From contig ML769396.1 in NCBI GenBank assembly GCA_009733575.1, positions 387,217 through 451,216 of the forward strand: a stretch of DNA of 64,000 nt, given 5' to 3'. Each line of letters starts with the position of its first letter. Positions within the stretch are counted from its first letter, which is position 1. This DNA is from Gymnopus androsaceus JB14. Its lineage: Eukaryota; Basidiomycota; Agaricomycetes; Agaricales; Omphalotaceae. The notes under the pieces were generated by a model. It worked only from the letters and a program-made list of their open reading frames with translations, searched no databases and was not told the origin of the DNA. Shown one piece after another: positions 22,578-38,360 of the stretch. Both the position numbers and the translations under genes were made by a program.

Positions 22578-23278
22578 GGTATGTGAGCGAGGCAAATATT
22601 GTGAGTAACGGGGATGAAGGATGAAGCCAAGAAAGAAATTTGATTTCTGGTAGCCTAGCATCAGATGTGCTCTCACGAGACTCCCATCCCCCTGGCTACG
22701 ACAAGGTTACAACAGGCTATGCTCCGACCACTCCCTTGTTCCATCTCTTTTGTTCCATCTCTCTTTCAATGTCAATGAGTCTTTATTTTATTTTCTCAAC
22801 TCCGACTAGCCCTTCAGTGAAGGAGATTTTTAACCTACCTTAACCTTTTGTTACTGCTGTCTTCCCACCAGGTCCTTTCAACTTTGTCAAACTTTGATAT
22901 GAATATCCGTGCTGTCATGCCGCCCTGATACAATGCCCCAAGTTTGGCTATGCAACCACTATTCATTTGCTAATGCCAACTCATGAAAACCATATTGCTG
23001 CGGCTGAGGATGAATCATGACAGCTTGATTTGAAGTTGAAATACGAGTTGAAGCTAGAATATCAGGTGAATTCTGGTGCCATAGAAATCAACATCAACAT
23101 CAATCACGCTGGATCAGATTCGAGATCATATTGGTTGCATTATCCAGAGTCCCAGTTCGCAAAATTTGGAGGGATTAGCCTATGGCGAGTTTTTGGTCCC
23201 CATTTTGCCCATGTCACTTGGATATTTATCCGTTTTCCCTACAATTTCAATTTCCTCCTCATTGGCCACAAATTCTGC
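22578..23278. other. Intergenic region
   Basis: Upstream of the unknown-family gene; no supported gene. Open frames here are short and without family resemblance. The 5' flank of that gene probably includes the first 200 bp. Confidence 0.4.
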
Positions 23279-23315
23279 GGCTCCGTTTGAGGAGAGCAAG
23301 AACATCCATGAAGCT
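23279..23315 (-). pseudogene. 37-bp exact fragment of the 30.6-32.5 kb F-box gene
   Basis: Identical over 37 bp to 31372-31408, which encodes FMDVLALLKR on the minus strand. It abuts exactly the left junction of copy 2 of the 4-kb repeat at 23316, so this breakpoint joins three unrelated sequences. Confidence 0.75.
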
Positions 23316-23813
23316 TGTGCTGGGTGGAACAATTCATAGACTGGTCTACGAGTACAAGTGACGAGACATTTCCGAGTACTAGTCATCAGAAAAATTTTAT
23401 AATTCACTGTCACAATAATTGTATATTATAGTATACCGTAGCTATGTTATATATATGGAACTTTTTATAACACTCTTGCAATGAACATGTGCTCACTGCT
23501 GATAGTGTTCTGATTAATTACAGGTTAAGAATTGCTGGTCTATAGTCTTGAAATTGAGGCTGACATATCAGCCTTAACCTACTCCCTGAGAAATGGCCCA
23601 CTGGATGATGCTGCAATGTTACCTGCGACAATCATAATGCTCGATCTGTTGGAGGTACAATATTTGCAGATACCCTCTTAACTGGACTCATAGATCAGTA
23701 GCGCCACTGCTTTTCGATGGGATTTGCAGTGATGTTAATTTCTGTCAGCGGGAAGAATCTGGCGGCTCGGTCAAATAGCTAACTGTTATCCAGAGTTTGA
23801 CAAGATCAATAAA

Positions 23814-24548
23814 CATCAGCAAAACCTGTATGTTGCCAGAGCAGTCAGAGCATTGAATTGATGCTCTGGAGTGCTCTGACTGCTCTGGCTGCTCCAAAGC
23901 TATAGGAGCTAACAGAATTGATGGACAACTGTCAGAAGATGTTGATTAAGTGATCTAAAAGGAAGGGGTGCCAACGGTTGCCAACACTTCAATATAACTG
24001 TCAATATATTTAGGAATTCTGTATAAAGGCAAGCTCTGTTGGCTCGAAGTTCAACATGGACTTGTATCTTTTTTCTTTCCAGCGCTGCAACTTTAGTGCA
24101 ATATCTTCAAGTTTCCTCCACTGTAAGTTTTTATATTTGTTCGATAAAGTATTTATCAGCTACGTATCAGAATGTCAAAGGGTTGTAGAGGTGGAGGATG
24201 TTGGGGAGGGAGAAATTGGGAACTGGAAGCATTGGGAAATGTTGGGGGACTCGGCAGGCGGCATTTATGTAATGGCTGCACCCTGTTGTATTACGAAATG
24301 ATCAGAAAATGATATATAATATCATTTGCTACTATTTATCGCATGTTACAATGTGAGAACTCTTGATTACTAAATGGGCTCTGTAGCGCAAACAATTTGT
24401 TGAATGATGGGTTGTCTCCAGAGAGCTCCAGAGGACTCAATAGTCCTCCAGAGCACCTGGAGCTACTCCCTTGCTCTGGCTGCTCAGAAGCTCTGGGAGC
24501 TCTAAGAGAGCTCTAGAGCACTCTGGAGTACATACAGTTTTGCTGATG
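23814..24548. mobile_element. CATCAG-family element, second copy (ctctgg subtype)
   Basis: The counterpart of 17334-18073 carried in repeat copy 2. The left end is CATCAGCAAAACCTGTATG; the right end lacks one G (catacagttttgctgatg). It was copied along with the larger repeat, not inserted independently. Confidence 0.85.
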
Positions 24549-26352
24549 AACTCATATCCATAGCAACAAATATACCGACTGGTAGCAATTGTGTATGTGA
24601 CATTTATCTCCTTCTTCTCTCAAGACTCGGAGGAGAACAGTTAACATTGTTTAATCTTCCAGGGTAGAGTCTGGTGTATTATCCCGATCTCCATAATTAT
24701 TGCCTAGTAATTGAGTTAAGATTCCATAGGACCTCGACAGATCATTTATCATAGTAGCTCCGATTATGGAGGTTTTAAGTGGGCGAGAGTGTTGTACTAC
24801 ATTGGTACTAATATTTCATGGGGAATTGTCCAACTTTGATTCTTGTTCAAGTAGACCTGGGTCGAGCAATAAGAATCCGCAAAATCAAAGGAGTCTACAA
24901 CAAATGCACGTCTGCGGCGGGATTGAAACCAATCAAAAAAAAGAAGAAAAATCTTGATGATCTGCAAATTTCCTACAACTCAAAGCCTTGTAATTATGAA
25001 TCAGATCCGTTAACTGGTATAGATCCTGTGGAGCATTTGTAAGTAAGTACGGCATGCTAAATTTAAATGGCTGGGAAAGGTTGGCTCGTGCGAAGTCTAA
25101 GGCTGCCTGACTCAGATAACATTACTAATGTTGTTCGGGATATGCTGGGCGGGATATGCTGAATTTTGGAAAATCACTCAATTTACACCTTTCCCATTTT
25201 TGAGTGCCACCAGGATTATTTTACAAGTTTATTAGATAGTATTTATCAATCCTAGATACTTTTCAAGACTGATTTTTTTGAGGTTAGGAGGTATAGTAAA
25301 TGCAACATTGAAATCATTGACTCCATACCCCATCAAAATTTAAGGAACACTAAATATGAATAGCAAGTGTCAAGCTGCGGCTCTCCAGCCAGAACATATA
25401 ATGGTAAGATTTAAATCCAAATTTCCTAAGGAAATATAAGAATATAGTGTATTGCGCAAACGAAAGACTCATTGTTCGCCTCTTAGGTTTTTGGCGCGCA
25501 TCAAAAATCAGCATATCTAGGTTTTTGCTCGGGAGACAGGCTGATGCGACGAAGAAATTCAAGAAAATCTAATAATCTTGTTTTGAGGTTTTAAATGCCT
25601 ACAAATCGAATGGCCTACTCAGATTTTTCATATCTTCACTGGTTGTCCCGCAATGCGATGGTCAGCATATCCTGACAACCATAGTACATGGAGACGTTTC
25701 TTCCTTCCTCTTCCTTCTGCCGTTTGCATCTGATCCTGTGGATAAATCATAGGCTTTATTCATGGATGGGCAACTCATTCAAGGACTTTGACAAGTCCCA
25801 AACGAGTCCTCAACTCTTCAAGTTAGTCCACAAGCTGTGTTGTTCAGTGCTAACCAACATCCTCCTCCTTCTTGCGCTACTGCACACTTCATACTATTCT
25901 CATTCAATCCAGGAATCCGACTCTAAACCAGTAATGAATAATTTATAAGCTAAGCATACTAGTACTTTGCATTGATTGAGGTCATGATTAAACTGTGATT
26001 ACATCTGTGTTGTTTTTTTAACTTTGCAGTGCAAACTCTTAGGAAAGTGGACAGTGGGTACAGATATCAATACAGATAAATAGTTGAAATTCAAAAAGTA
26101 CCGATGCTCCATAAATTATTTCAAGTATTGTCATCAGGAAAACATTGTCCATCTATTGTAGCTATGGTATATGATAACACATCTGATAAGAGGATAGTAG
26201 TGATAATTAGATTGTGTTTTGCACTGCAAGCTTATATACTGCACAATAAATACTGAAATGTTCTATTGTATTCTAACATGTTCATAAGTAACTGCAGTGC
26301 ACTTTCTGAGTCGCTCCTAGAATATTCAAGCCTATTCTCAAAACTTCATCAA

Positions 26353-27294
26353 TTAAGTATTTTGAGAGGTAATGATATTGATTGAGAGCCTTACTTGTAA
26401 GTCATCAGTAATCAAGATAATCCAAGCATTGATCCAGATATTCAAATTTATAAGGTAGTCTGCGCCAATGTTGATTTCCGATTTTGTTGATGTTTCAAGT
26501 GAAAATGGTCCCCGCGCACTGAAGGAAAGCAAATCTTTGATTCTACCCAAAAGCGGCCGTGAGACAATGTCATTCTTTTTGATAGCAGAGAGCGACCGGG
26601 TTCGCCTCAATCTCCTGGTAGAATTTGTTACCCTGGGAACAGTGGGAAGTGCACAATCTGTGTCATGTAATTTGGGTGATTTGCAATGGCAAATGAGCTT
26701 TGGAGGGTGAAAACTGTACTTTCTCTCCAGATTAGGCCTAGTGCTCTTCTGTCTGGCACCGCTCGAAACAAGCACCCACTCATCAGAATTATCTTTGGCT
26801 GCTAAAAGAAGTTTCAGCTCAAGAAGGAATGAACACACAGTTGGACACACAAGTTTCATGCTCCACAACTTCAAAATCATCATTGTCATCCACAACTTAA
26901 ATAGCCAATGTCCTTCACCAACGAGCACAATCTTGCATTGAAGGATTATATCTTTTGCACTTTATATAGTCTGCAATCGCCATATAGAGGCTCTCATCCT
27001 GGGCCCCGAACATATCAATGCCAATAGTTTGGAAATATATGGGAAGACCAAGCAAGGTCTGTGTTTCTTTTTTCATTATATGATGACTTTTGGGTCGAAG
27101 GACCAGAAGTATGGTGGATCGTTGAATGAGAAGCATGTTACTGTGTCCCTTTCCGTGATTTTCAATGGTGCAATGAAGAGATATGGCTCTTGCCCAATCA
27201 GCATCCCGTCCGTGGCAAGGAAAAGAAGAAGTTTGTTGTAAGATGGAATCGCAGCTCATCTGCAAAATAGCTAAACGGTTACAAATTCAGTGGA
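26353..27294 (-). pseudogene. Truncated copy of the unknown-family gene
   Basis: Holds only the 3' exons equivalent to 19957-20858. LLGLPIY and IADYIKCKRYNP are readable, and the Arg/Ser-rich end is open at 26928-26353. The 5' exons are missing because the repeat ends at 27294. Small indels change the C-terminal frame relative to copy 1. Unlikely to make a functional protein. Confidence 0.8.
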
Positions 27295-28330
27295 TAAACT
27301 GAAAGAGTGTCTCCTGCGTGCAGGAACCCTCCCTTTGGACTTGACAGTATATGTGAAAGACAATCCTAGTGATGTTGATGATGCTGCCTGGACTGGAGCG
27401 TAGACGCTATAACATCGTACGCCAGCAGATGGAAATCCCTGGCATTTAAGCTCGACGGCACTCCCTACCTATCCTATTTTCTAAAACGCATGAGCATCCT
27501 AGACTCGGAGCTCGAGCAGGAAGAAAACCCAGGTCACGGTCTACCAGTCTTCGAGACTGTTGATATTTCGTTTGAACATTACACCCCCGCATACAACGGC
27601 AGTATCCCATGGAATTATGTTCTATTTTCAAAAATAGAACATTCGTTAACTGCACTTCATCTGATGGCGCCGTATCTGCTAGTCACCGATACTATAGAAC
27701 TCCAAAACTATCTGGAAATCGGGACCTATATTGGTCTCTCCTTCGCGGATTTACTCCAGCAATGTCCCTGTTGCAAACGTTGATTGTAACTACATTTCAT
27801 TGTTCAAAGGACAAATCTGCATTGCCATTGAGGTCGACCTCCGAGTCCTTCCTCCACTCTCATCTTTCAACATTGAAAATCAACTACATGGATGAGGAAT
27901 TTGTAGCACTTACCGGTGTCTGGCAGTCTATTCTCCCAAGCTCACTTATCTGCTACTCGGTGTCGGTACGCTTTATGAGGATGCCTATCCATCTTTCAGT
28001 ACCTCTAAATCCGGGTTCAATGCAGTGGATGAATTGAAGACAACGTTGATTCACTCAAATTGTGTCTCACGGGACGTTTTACTGCTTGGGGTCCGTTCGT
28101 ACGATGTTCTGGCGTCATTTTTGCTTCAAGGGATATATGTTGACTCAGAAACGGATTTCGGTTTGATGATGACTTGTGAGGTATCCCACTTTATTTTTCC
28201 GTTCTTCAATCTTCTGTTGGTTCAAGATTTTGAGCCGGCATTATCACTGTAAATACTCTCTACCAGATGTTGAGTATGTAAACTACATCGTCTTGCGAGA
28301 TCATACAGATGCATCAGTGAGCTCTGTATA
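27295..28330 (+). pseudogene. F-box/LRR-like gene, copy B, 5'-truncated
   Basis: Begins abruptly at the position equivalent to 15560 of copy A (aactgaaagagtgtctcctg), so the F-box itself is missing. Leucine-rich sequence is readable in shifting frames (27490-27783, 27609-28037, 28025-28252), including LLLGVRSYDVLASFLLQGIY. Nucleotide identity with copy A is high, with indels and substitutions. The similarity continues past the stop to about 28500. Confidence 0.82.
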
Positions 28331-28548
28331 GTCCCAAATTTAACAGGACTTTCAAAGTACGATCAGTCTGTATGGGATTCTGAGCGGGCCCCTGGACGGG
28401 TGATTCAGCAGAGTCCTTTTGAGCATTCTCGCTGCCATGTACCAGAAGAAATCGACTTTACTTGAACAACGATACATTTAGGCTCGTAGATGAAAACATG
28501 CCGGAAAACCCCAATCAAAGAACTGTAGAGAGACCTTGCTGTGGTGAT

Positions 28549-28567
28549 CACCCAGGTTTAGCTGATG
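28549..28567 (-). repeat. Solo CATCAG-family terminus
   Basis: CACCCAGGTTTAGCTGATG, one base different from the family end. No matching opposite end is found nearby. It sits just past the point where F-box copy B stops matching copy A, so it may mark a breakpoint. Confidence 0.55.
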
Positions 28568-29014
28568 CTGGCATGGGTTTCTTTGAACCAAGTCCTTTGA
28601 GCCCAACGCTCAATGTTCAGTTAAATAACAGGCTAATTTGAACCAAGCATTACGAAAAAGATGCCCTATATACGGCGGACGAAGCCTGCTTCAAGAGGAA
28701 TATTAATGAATGAGTTAATGAAAGGAAAATCTCTTACTAACATCTCCCTTTACAGAACTACCCCAATCTACCAAAGCAGGTCTTCTGGTCATGTTCCTCT
28801 CTCACCATGCTCTTCCATGCCTTGAAAGGCTGTGCCGCTGTCCAATCATTGGCCTGCTTCTAGCCTTCTACCGCTGATCATGATGATAGTAGTCGTTTGA
28901 AAGGATATACTCTGTTTCAATGATGTTTTCTGTTGACGCTCACACAGCTTAGCTGTTGATATCGTTATTTATTAACTGAGATAACTGAGTACTGACACCC
29001 CGCACCGTGCAGCG
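28568..29014. other. Intergenic, no gene seen
   Basis: AT-rich sequence without open frames of note. The last 100 bp probably include the promoter of the RasGEF-like gene. Confidence 0.4.
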
Positions 29015-29996
29015 ATGTCCTCCTCCACCTCCAAAAATCTAAAACTCACCGATATCGATCCCCTCGACCTTGCTCGCCAGTTAACCTTACTCGAATCTGC
29101 ACTGTATCAGAAAATACAGCCAATGGAGTTCTTACAACGAGCTCGGCAGGTCAGGGCTCGGAGGCTTGAGCAAGGAAGCGACAGCGCTATCAACGCGATG
29201 GCCCAGGATAATATTGGGTCTGTGATCCAGACAACTAATAGGATCGTGGATTGGATGATGGAGAGTGTGTTGAGCTCGAGCAACAGTCAGAGCACGAATA
29301 AGAACGAGGAAGAGGACGCGAGGAAGAGGGCGGGAACGGTCGAGTATTTCGTCCTGGTAGCTGCCGTGAGTGCTTCCTTGGATGATTCTGTACATACTGT
29401 AAAATGCCTGATTGTAATCGTCTTTTCCGTTCTTCCATACAGCACTGTCGAGCTCTCCATAACTTTTCAACCATGACCGCCATTGTTTGTGGGCTCAACT
29501 CGTCTCCCATCCGGCGGCTGAGACGCACCTGGGCTCAAGTGAGTCAACAACATATGGCTCAATTCCGTGAAATGCGAGATGGCATTGAGCAATACCCGAG
29601 ATTTCGACAAGTATCGGTCGATGTTGGCAACTGTGGTCCCGCCTTGTGTACCGTACATTGGTACGTTTAGCCATGCTTTGGGTTTTTGTTATTCGTCAAC
29701 CCCTGCCCCCTGTAGGTTCGTTCCTCATAAGCCTCGTCGAAGACGGAGATTTGAAAGAAAACCTCGACGGCAACGGGCCAAGTGAGGACAACCCCAACAA
29801 GAATCATCAGACTCAGACTCGAGAGTCCGACGTTCTCTTTGAGATCAAACGATGGCACGGGCATTCGTATGACTTTCAAGTGATTCCTGCTATCCGGGAG
29901 CATATCGATGAATCACTAGCAACCTTTGACGATCCTTCCCCGATTCGGTTTGATCGACTCTCACAGATGAGCTTGGAGAGGGAGCCGGAGGTGTAA
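29015..29996 (+). CDS. RasGEF (Cdc25-type) catalytic-domain protein, truncated and frameshifted
   Basis: The sequence starts within the catalytic domain of Ras guanine-nucleotide exchange factors: LTDIDPLDLARQLTLLESAL, RIVDWMMESVL, HCRALHNFSTMTAIVCGLNS, IRRLRRTWAQVS, then FDKYRSMLATVVPPCVPYIG. These proteins load Ras with GTP. Exons are 29015-29365, 29443-29660 and 29716-29996 with clear GT-AG borders. A one-base shift is needed near 29596-29602, between EQYP and FDKYR. The usual N-terminal SH3 and RasGEFN regions are absent, and the tail (ending EREPEV) is short. This is either a partial duplicate or a gene with a sequence error. Confidence 0.8.
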
Positions 29997-30586
29997 AGAC
30001 GCAGATGGATAACGTTTTCCTCCCGATTTTTTCTTTCGACAGTACTCTCCTGTCTTGATTCTTCTGTGTTTTTTTTAAAAATTTTACAGAAAGAAGCATT
30101 TTTCATTTGGTGATCTAGGAGCTTGTGTATTCTACGGTATTAAAATCATACACGGTTTATTGCCCTTAGAATTCATCTCATTTACAAGGATTTCTCCATA
30201 AAAAGTGGGATCCAGCAACATTTCCACCTGTTATAATTTAGTATATCCTGTCTGAGGAGATTCATGATGTCATAATCGGAGAGTGCTATGTACAAGATTG
30301 AGCGAAGTTAAACACGGTCACCTCGATATAGGATGCGTAATTGAAAGCAACTTGGAAGAAAAATGTACAGTACCGTGACGGAGATGCAATTTCGAGATGT
30401 ATTTAGTTTGGGTTGAACAAGGATCGCTGCTGCCACAGTACGTTCTCCAAATACAAGGTTGAAGCAGTAAAATGAAAGGAGACAGAGGAAGAAATAATAG
30501 TCAAGCTGGAGCTTGGAAGTAGATAAGGTAGGTGGGTGAATGACATCCAGATCAAGTCATCTGTAAAATAATCATAGTCAACATTT
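29997..30586. other. Convergent 3' flanks, no gene seen
   Basis: Lies between the RasGEF-like gene (plus) and an F-box gene (minus). AT-rich, with no supported frame; it presumably holds both 3' ends. Confidence 0.4.
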
Positions 30587-32557
30587 TCATGTGCCTTGGA
30601 CTGTAATCCCCATCCCAGCCTCCTTTAGAGCTAAAATACGTGACTCTGATCTAGTGTCGACTTTCCATCTCAACTTTTTTGGTTTAATGAGTCTACGGCC
30701 GTAACGCAATGAAGTAAGCCTGAAAGTAAAGACTTGGAGGGATGCAACAGATCTCCTGTGACCTATCAAGCCAGCATCGAAAGCACTTTCCTGATCCCGC
30801 CGAGATTCGGCCATGGATACCACTGTATCTGCTCGAGGAAGAGAAGATTTGGGCACAGTGTTTTTAGCTCCCTCGACATCTTCACGAATGTCAATTGAAA
30901 GCTCCGCGAGGTTGGGAAGGAGGATCTCTGCGGTGGTTGTTGCAATTGTAAGGGATGTGAAGAAAAGATCCGTAAATGTGCAATCACTACATGATACACA
31001 GAAAGAGAGATGGGTGACCTCAGGGATAAGGGAGAAGAGATGAAGAAGGTCCAACTCAGAGGTGAATGAGTTTTCAAGGTTGAGCAAGTCAAGATGTTTG
31101 AGCTGACAGCCTGAGCGGAGAACAAGCTGGGAGATACTTTGTACCCAAGTTATAGGTACAGCTTGTGGTGATGAACCTTTGACAGTAAGTGAGTGTATTC
31201 CCTTCAATGTGAGAAGGTTAAGGAAATGTAGCCAAGCCTGATCATAGTCAGCTTTGACCACCCCAAACTTCACAGAATCCAAGTAAGGATGAGAGACCTG
31301 CGTTGCAATGTTGGATGACCATTCAGAGTCTGGTTCTTCACTGCAGTAGTAATCGAGCTCCCGCAAACTGTGGCTCCGTTTGAGGAGAGCAAGAACATCC
31401 ATGAAGCTGCATTCTGAAGATTCACAAAAATCATCCCAAACTACTGTCTCAAACCTGGTTATCTGTGCAAAGGGGAATGAGAACCAGATGTGGAGCTCTG
31501 GTAAAGCGAGAGTATGCAGCTCCTCCTGCATTTCTGAAGAAGTTGAATATCTGTGGTCGCAAGAGTTGCTCACTCTCTTGAGTAAACCAATTAACTTCAA
31601 GCGCTCTAGTGACCATAACTCCAATCCTGTTCCGACATGTGGTCCCTCAGGCATGTGTTCGCCATATCATCAAAAATCCAGAGAGGTGCTTCAATGGTGA
31701 TGTCTTTCCACTGCTCCGACACCGTTGTTAGGGAATACCACAGTTCCCACCCATAAGGATGTAACGCTGCCGACCCAGTCCAGATCATAATAGGAATAAT
31801 CTGGAGGATACGGATTTGTGGCCACAATATGAAGGGTTAACATCTCATCGAGTACCTGGGGTCGGTAAATAAATTCCAGCAAGTACGGGATATCTGATAC
31901 TCCACAGAATCGGCGGGGCGGATCCTCATTACTATAACCGTGACTTTATCACCATTTCCGAGAGTGTTAAGTTTGCTCCCCAGCTCAGATCGACGTAAAG
32001 GTTACTCCATAGAACCCCAGTCGCGCGAGTGACCTGTCTCCAGGCGCTGCAGACCTGCGACAAATCCAGAGCAGCGGTAGAGACCGAGTCCCGTTTGATT
32101 TCAAGACTGTATGACCCGGACGAGGTGCACACGAGAGTAAAGATTTCGAGCAGAAGTTCAGTAGGGAGCTTTCGAAGCTGGAGAAATGAGGGCCTTGTTC
32201 TGGTCGCAGTAGAGTTGGAGAGCAGATCGTTGGGATTCCAGGGCTTCCAAAGTATTGCGAAGGATGGCAATTTCGGAGTCATAGCGCGCGAGGTCGCATT
32301 CGCTTCTTCGATGATAGCAGTGGTGTCAACGATTCTGAAGTGGAAAAGTGACATCCTGGACCACGGATATCGTCGGCTCGCGTAAAATGTTTGCGATGCG
32401 CCGTGAATTCGTAACCACATCGCTGGCAAAGCGTACAGCGGAAAATTTGTGGTTCGTTTTTGGCCGACATCACCTGTTGAAGATGGTCAATGAGTGCAAG
32501 AGCTTCTGTTCCCCAAAGTATGAGACGTACAGGCTTCCTTACTCTCTTTTTAGACAT
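30587..32557 (-). pseudogene. F-box/LRR protein gene with several frame breaks
   Basis: The N-terminal part (from 32557, MSKKRVRKPVRLILW) has a CTLCQRCGYEF zinc-ribbon-like piece. The F-box follows in 32429-31932: LRKLPTELLLEIFTLVC and LSQVCSAWRQVTRATGVLW. The middle is split over frames at 31882-31691 and 31827-31606 (VSEQWKDITIEAPLWIF). The long C-terminal frame 31654-30587 is leucine-rich (KHLDLLNLENSF, LPNLAELSIDIRED). At least two single-base shifts, near 31760 and 31640, are needed to join the blocks. It would act as an SCF substrate adaptor if intact. Confidence 0.78.
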
Positions 32558-32723
32558 GCTTGCTTTGGATTCAAGTCGTGGTTGGAATCAAAGGAAGTCA
32601 AAAGGAAGTTGTAACATGTGCCCGCGTCCTTGGCGTCTAAACTCTTCACCGAAGTCACTGACTGTATAGTAGTATACAGATAAAGCTAAGTATACACAGT
32701 GATACAGATAGGAAAAGGATCGC

Positions 32724-33771
32724 TTAATCTTGCCCAGCATTAATATTTGGATCTACAACGTATATATCGTTTGAAATAGCATAATCAAGAGCCCACCAAC
32801 TTCTTCCGGCGACACTTTGCATCCAGGCAGCTTCCGCATCCTGAATGGACACCGTCCGAAACAGACTATACCTTAAAGGTGGCAATAGTCGCACGAAGAC
32901 CTTGTACTCCTCCGCTAACCGATTTAAGAAAAGCATCTGCCGATCATATAGATCTAGCAGTTCCATCCAATTGTCCTGGGGTTTCCCTGGGCAATGTATG
33001 AAGATGGATAACCGCTTCGCGGCGGTGGAATCCTGACTCGGAATGGAGCCGGAACTCATGGGTACAGATTCGCCACCTTCCTCTATACCCAGCTGCCCCA
33101 AGACGGCCTTTAATTCCACGAGGAACTCCTCGTTGTGGTCAGGAGCACTCAAACGAAAATGCCTGAGCTCTGGGGCAATATGAGCGAGTTTACCGGTGAG
33201 GTAGCGCGGCGGAAATGGGGAGGTGATGTGTAAATGGCGGAGCGAAGGAAATATTGAAGTTTCCTCATTGTTGCAGAGGCTATCCATGGGACCATGAAGA
33301 GACAACTCTTGTAGTACGGGGAGGCTTAGCGGAAGTAGAAGGAAACTGCGATAGAAGATGAAAAATACGTGCAGGATCGTTATCGTGGGGGATATGATGC
33401 GCAAGATGCGCTCAAAAGTCTCGTAGGCGCGCTCTTTGCGGGAGAACTCTGGTGTGAGGGCTTTAGGGTCCACGGCGGTATTCCGCGCGTGTGCGGATAT
33501 GAAAAAGGTACTTTACAGGGCGAGGGTAAGGAGTTGGTGGTGGTACAAGAGCATGATTATCCTGTTGCGTGGGTTCTTGCTCTTGTTCCAAGAGATTTAG
33601 AAAGGCTAGGAGCTGATCGTAACCGATGATAGACATGGATTGGAGCATCGTGGGCCGAGATATCGAGCGAATAGATTTGGATACAGCAGATAGAGACCGT
33701 CCAGTGTAACCGCCATCTGTACAAGCCAAAAGGAAAATGATATGGCAAATTTCGGGTGGGCAGCGGTCCAT
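32724..33771 (-). CDS. F-box protein, one frameshift
   Basis: Begins MDRCPPEICHIIFLLACTDG, a compact F-box, then LSAVSKSIRSISRPTMLQS. The frame changes once near 33490 at a TTTTT run (VKYLF), and then 33473-32724 is open with leucine-rich sequence (LPVLQELSLHG, FPSLRHLHITSPFPP) to a C-terminus of about 250 residues. Removing one T would give a single intact protein of about 350 residues, the usual size for this mushroom F-box subfamily. It is divergent from dad1 with 148 bp between the two starts. Confidence 0.78.
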
Positions 33772-33919
33772 CTGGTTATAATACAGTAAAAGGCATCTGC
33801 TAATCTGTTGAGAATCGAAAAGTCCAACAATTAAGGAAACCTACAAAGAGATGGTAGTCACTGATCAAGCAGAAAACGTGAGTGTGACAGCGGCCGCGCC
33901 TCTTGTTCTCAACACCAAC

Positions 33920-34243
33920 ATGGCTCAGACCGAAGAAGAATCATTCTTCGAGAAGGAACGCGAAAAGCTCTCAAGGGAGATAACTTCAGTACTGTATCGA
34001 TATACGCTTTAACTTGGGTACTGACATACGGCTTAGGGCTTCGAGGAACTTTTATCAACCACAAACGGTCTTAATCGCAAACTGGAAGAAGTCCTTGGAA
34101 TGACGAGGGAATATGAGACTGTAGCCGACCTTTGGCACCGCTTTCACGAGCTCATGAAGCAATCAGACCTTCCAGAAGGCAACACAACAATGGGAGAAAA
34201 ACCTCCAGGTCTTCCTGGTACCGGCGGTCATGTTGTCAAATGA
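33920..34243 (+). CDS. dad1: DASH complex subunit DAD1
   Basis: A small kinetochore protein of the DASH/DAM1 ring that couples chromosomes to spindle microtubules. Exon 1 is 33920-33988 (MAQTEEESFFEKEREKLSRE) and exon 2 is 34037-34243, joined across a 48-nt intron. The DAD1 signature is clear: SFFEKERE, then GFEELLSTTNGLNRKLEEVL and ETVADLWHRFHELMK. The length, about 90 residues with a short Gly/Pro tail, fits the family. Confidence 0.92.
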
Positions 34244-34407
34244 TTTTTTACAAGGATCATAGAAAGGGAATAACATTATTATGTGAGAGATGAAAACCTA
34301 ATGATATGCCTATTTACAAGCAGAGTATTCGTGCTCAAGTACAGTTCGTGATAACACACATATCCATCGTACAACCGTTGTAAAACAGCCACTTCTCGAA
34401 GACCTCA

Positions 34408-38235
<3,828 letters not shown>

Positions 38236-38360
38236 CGCAGAAAATATAAAGTGCTCAAGATTGACCCCAGCGGGGGTCTGCAAGGTGATGGACGCAGAAA
38301 AGAAGTGGGCAGATAGAGCTGACTAATCACCACTGCTGTCCTTCAACTTGTACAGCAATG

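Larger units (their letters stand above)
23316..27294 (+). repeat. 4-kb direct repeat, copy 2
   Basis: Matches 16833-20858 in the same orientation. It is about 50 bp shorter because of many single-base losses, often in homopolymers or by one unit of a doublet. The right end breaks inside an exon of the unknown-family gene and is joined directly to the middle of an F-box gene copy. Confidence 0.93.
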
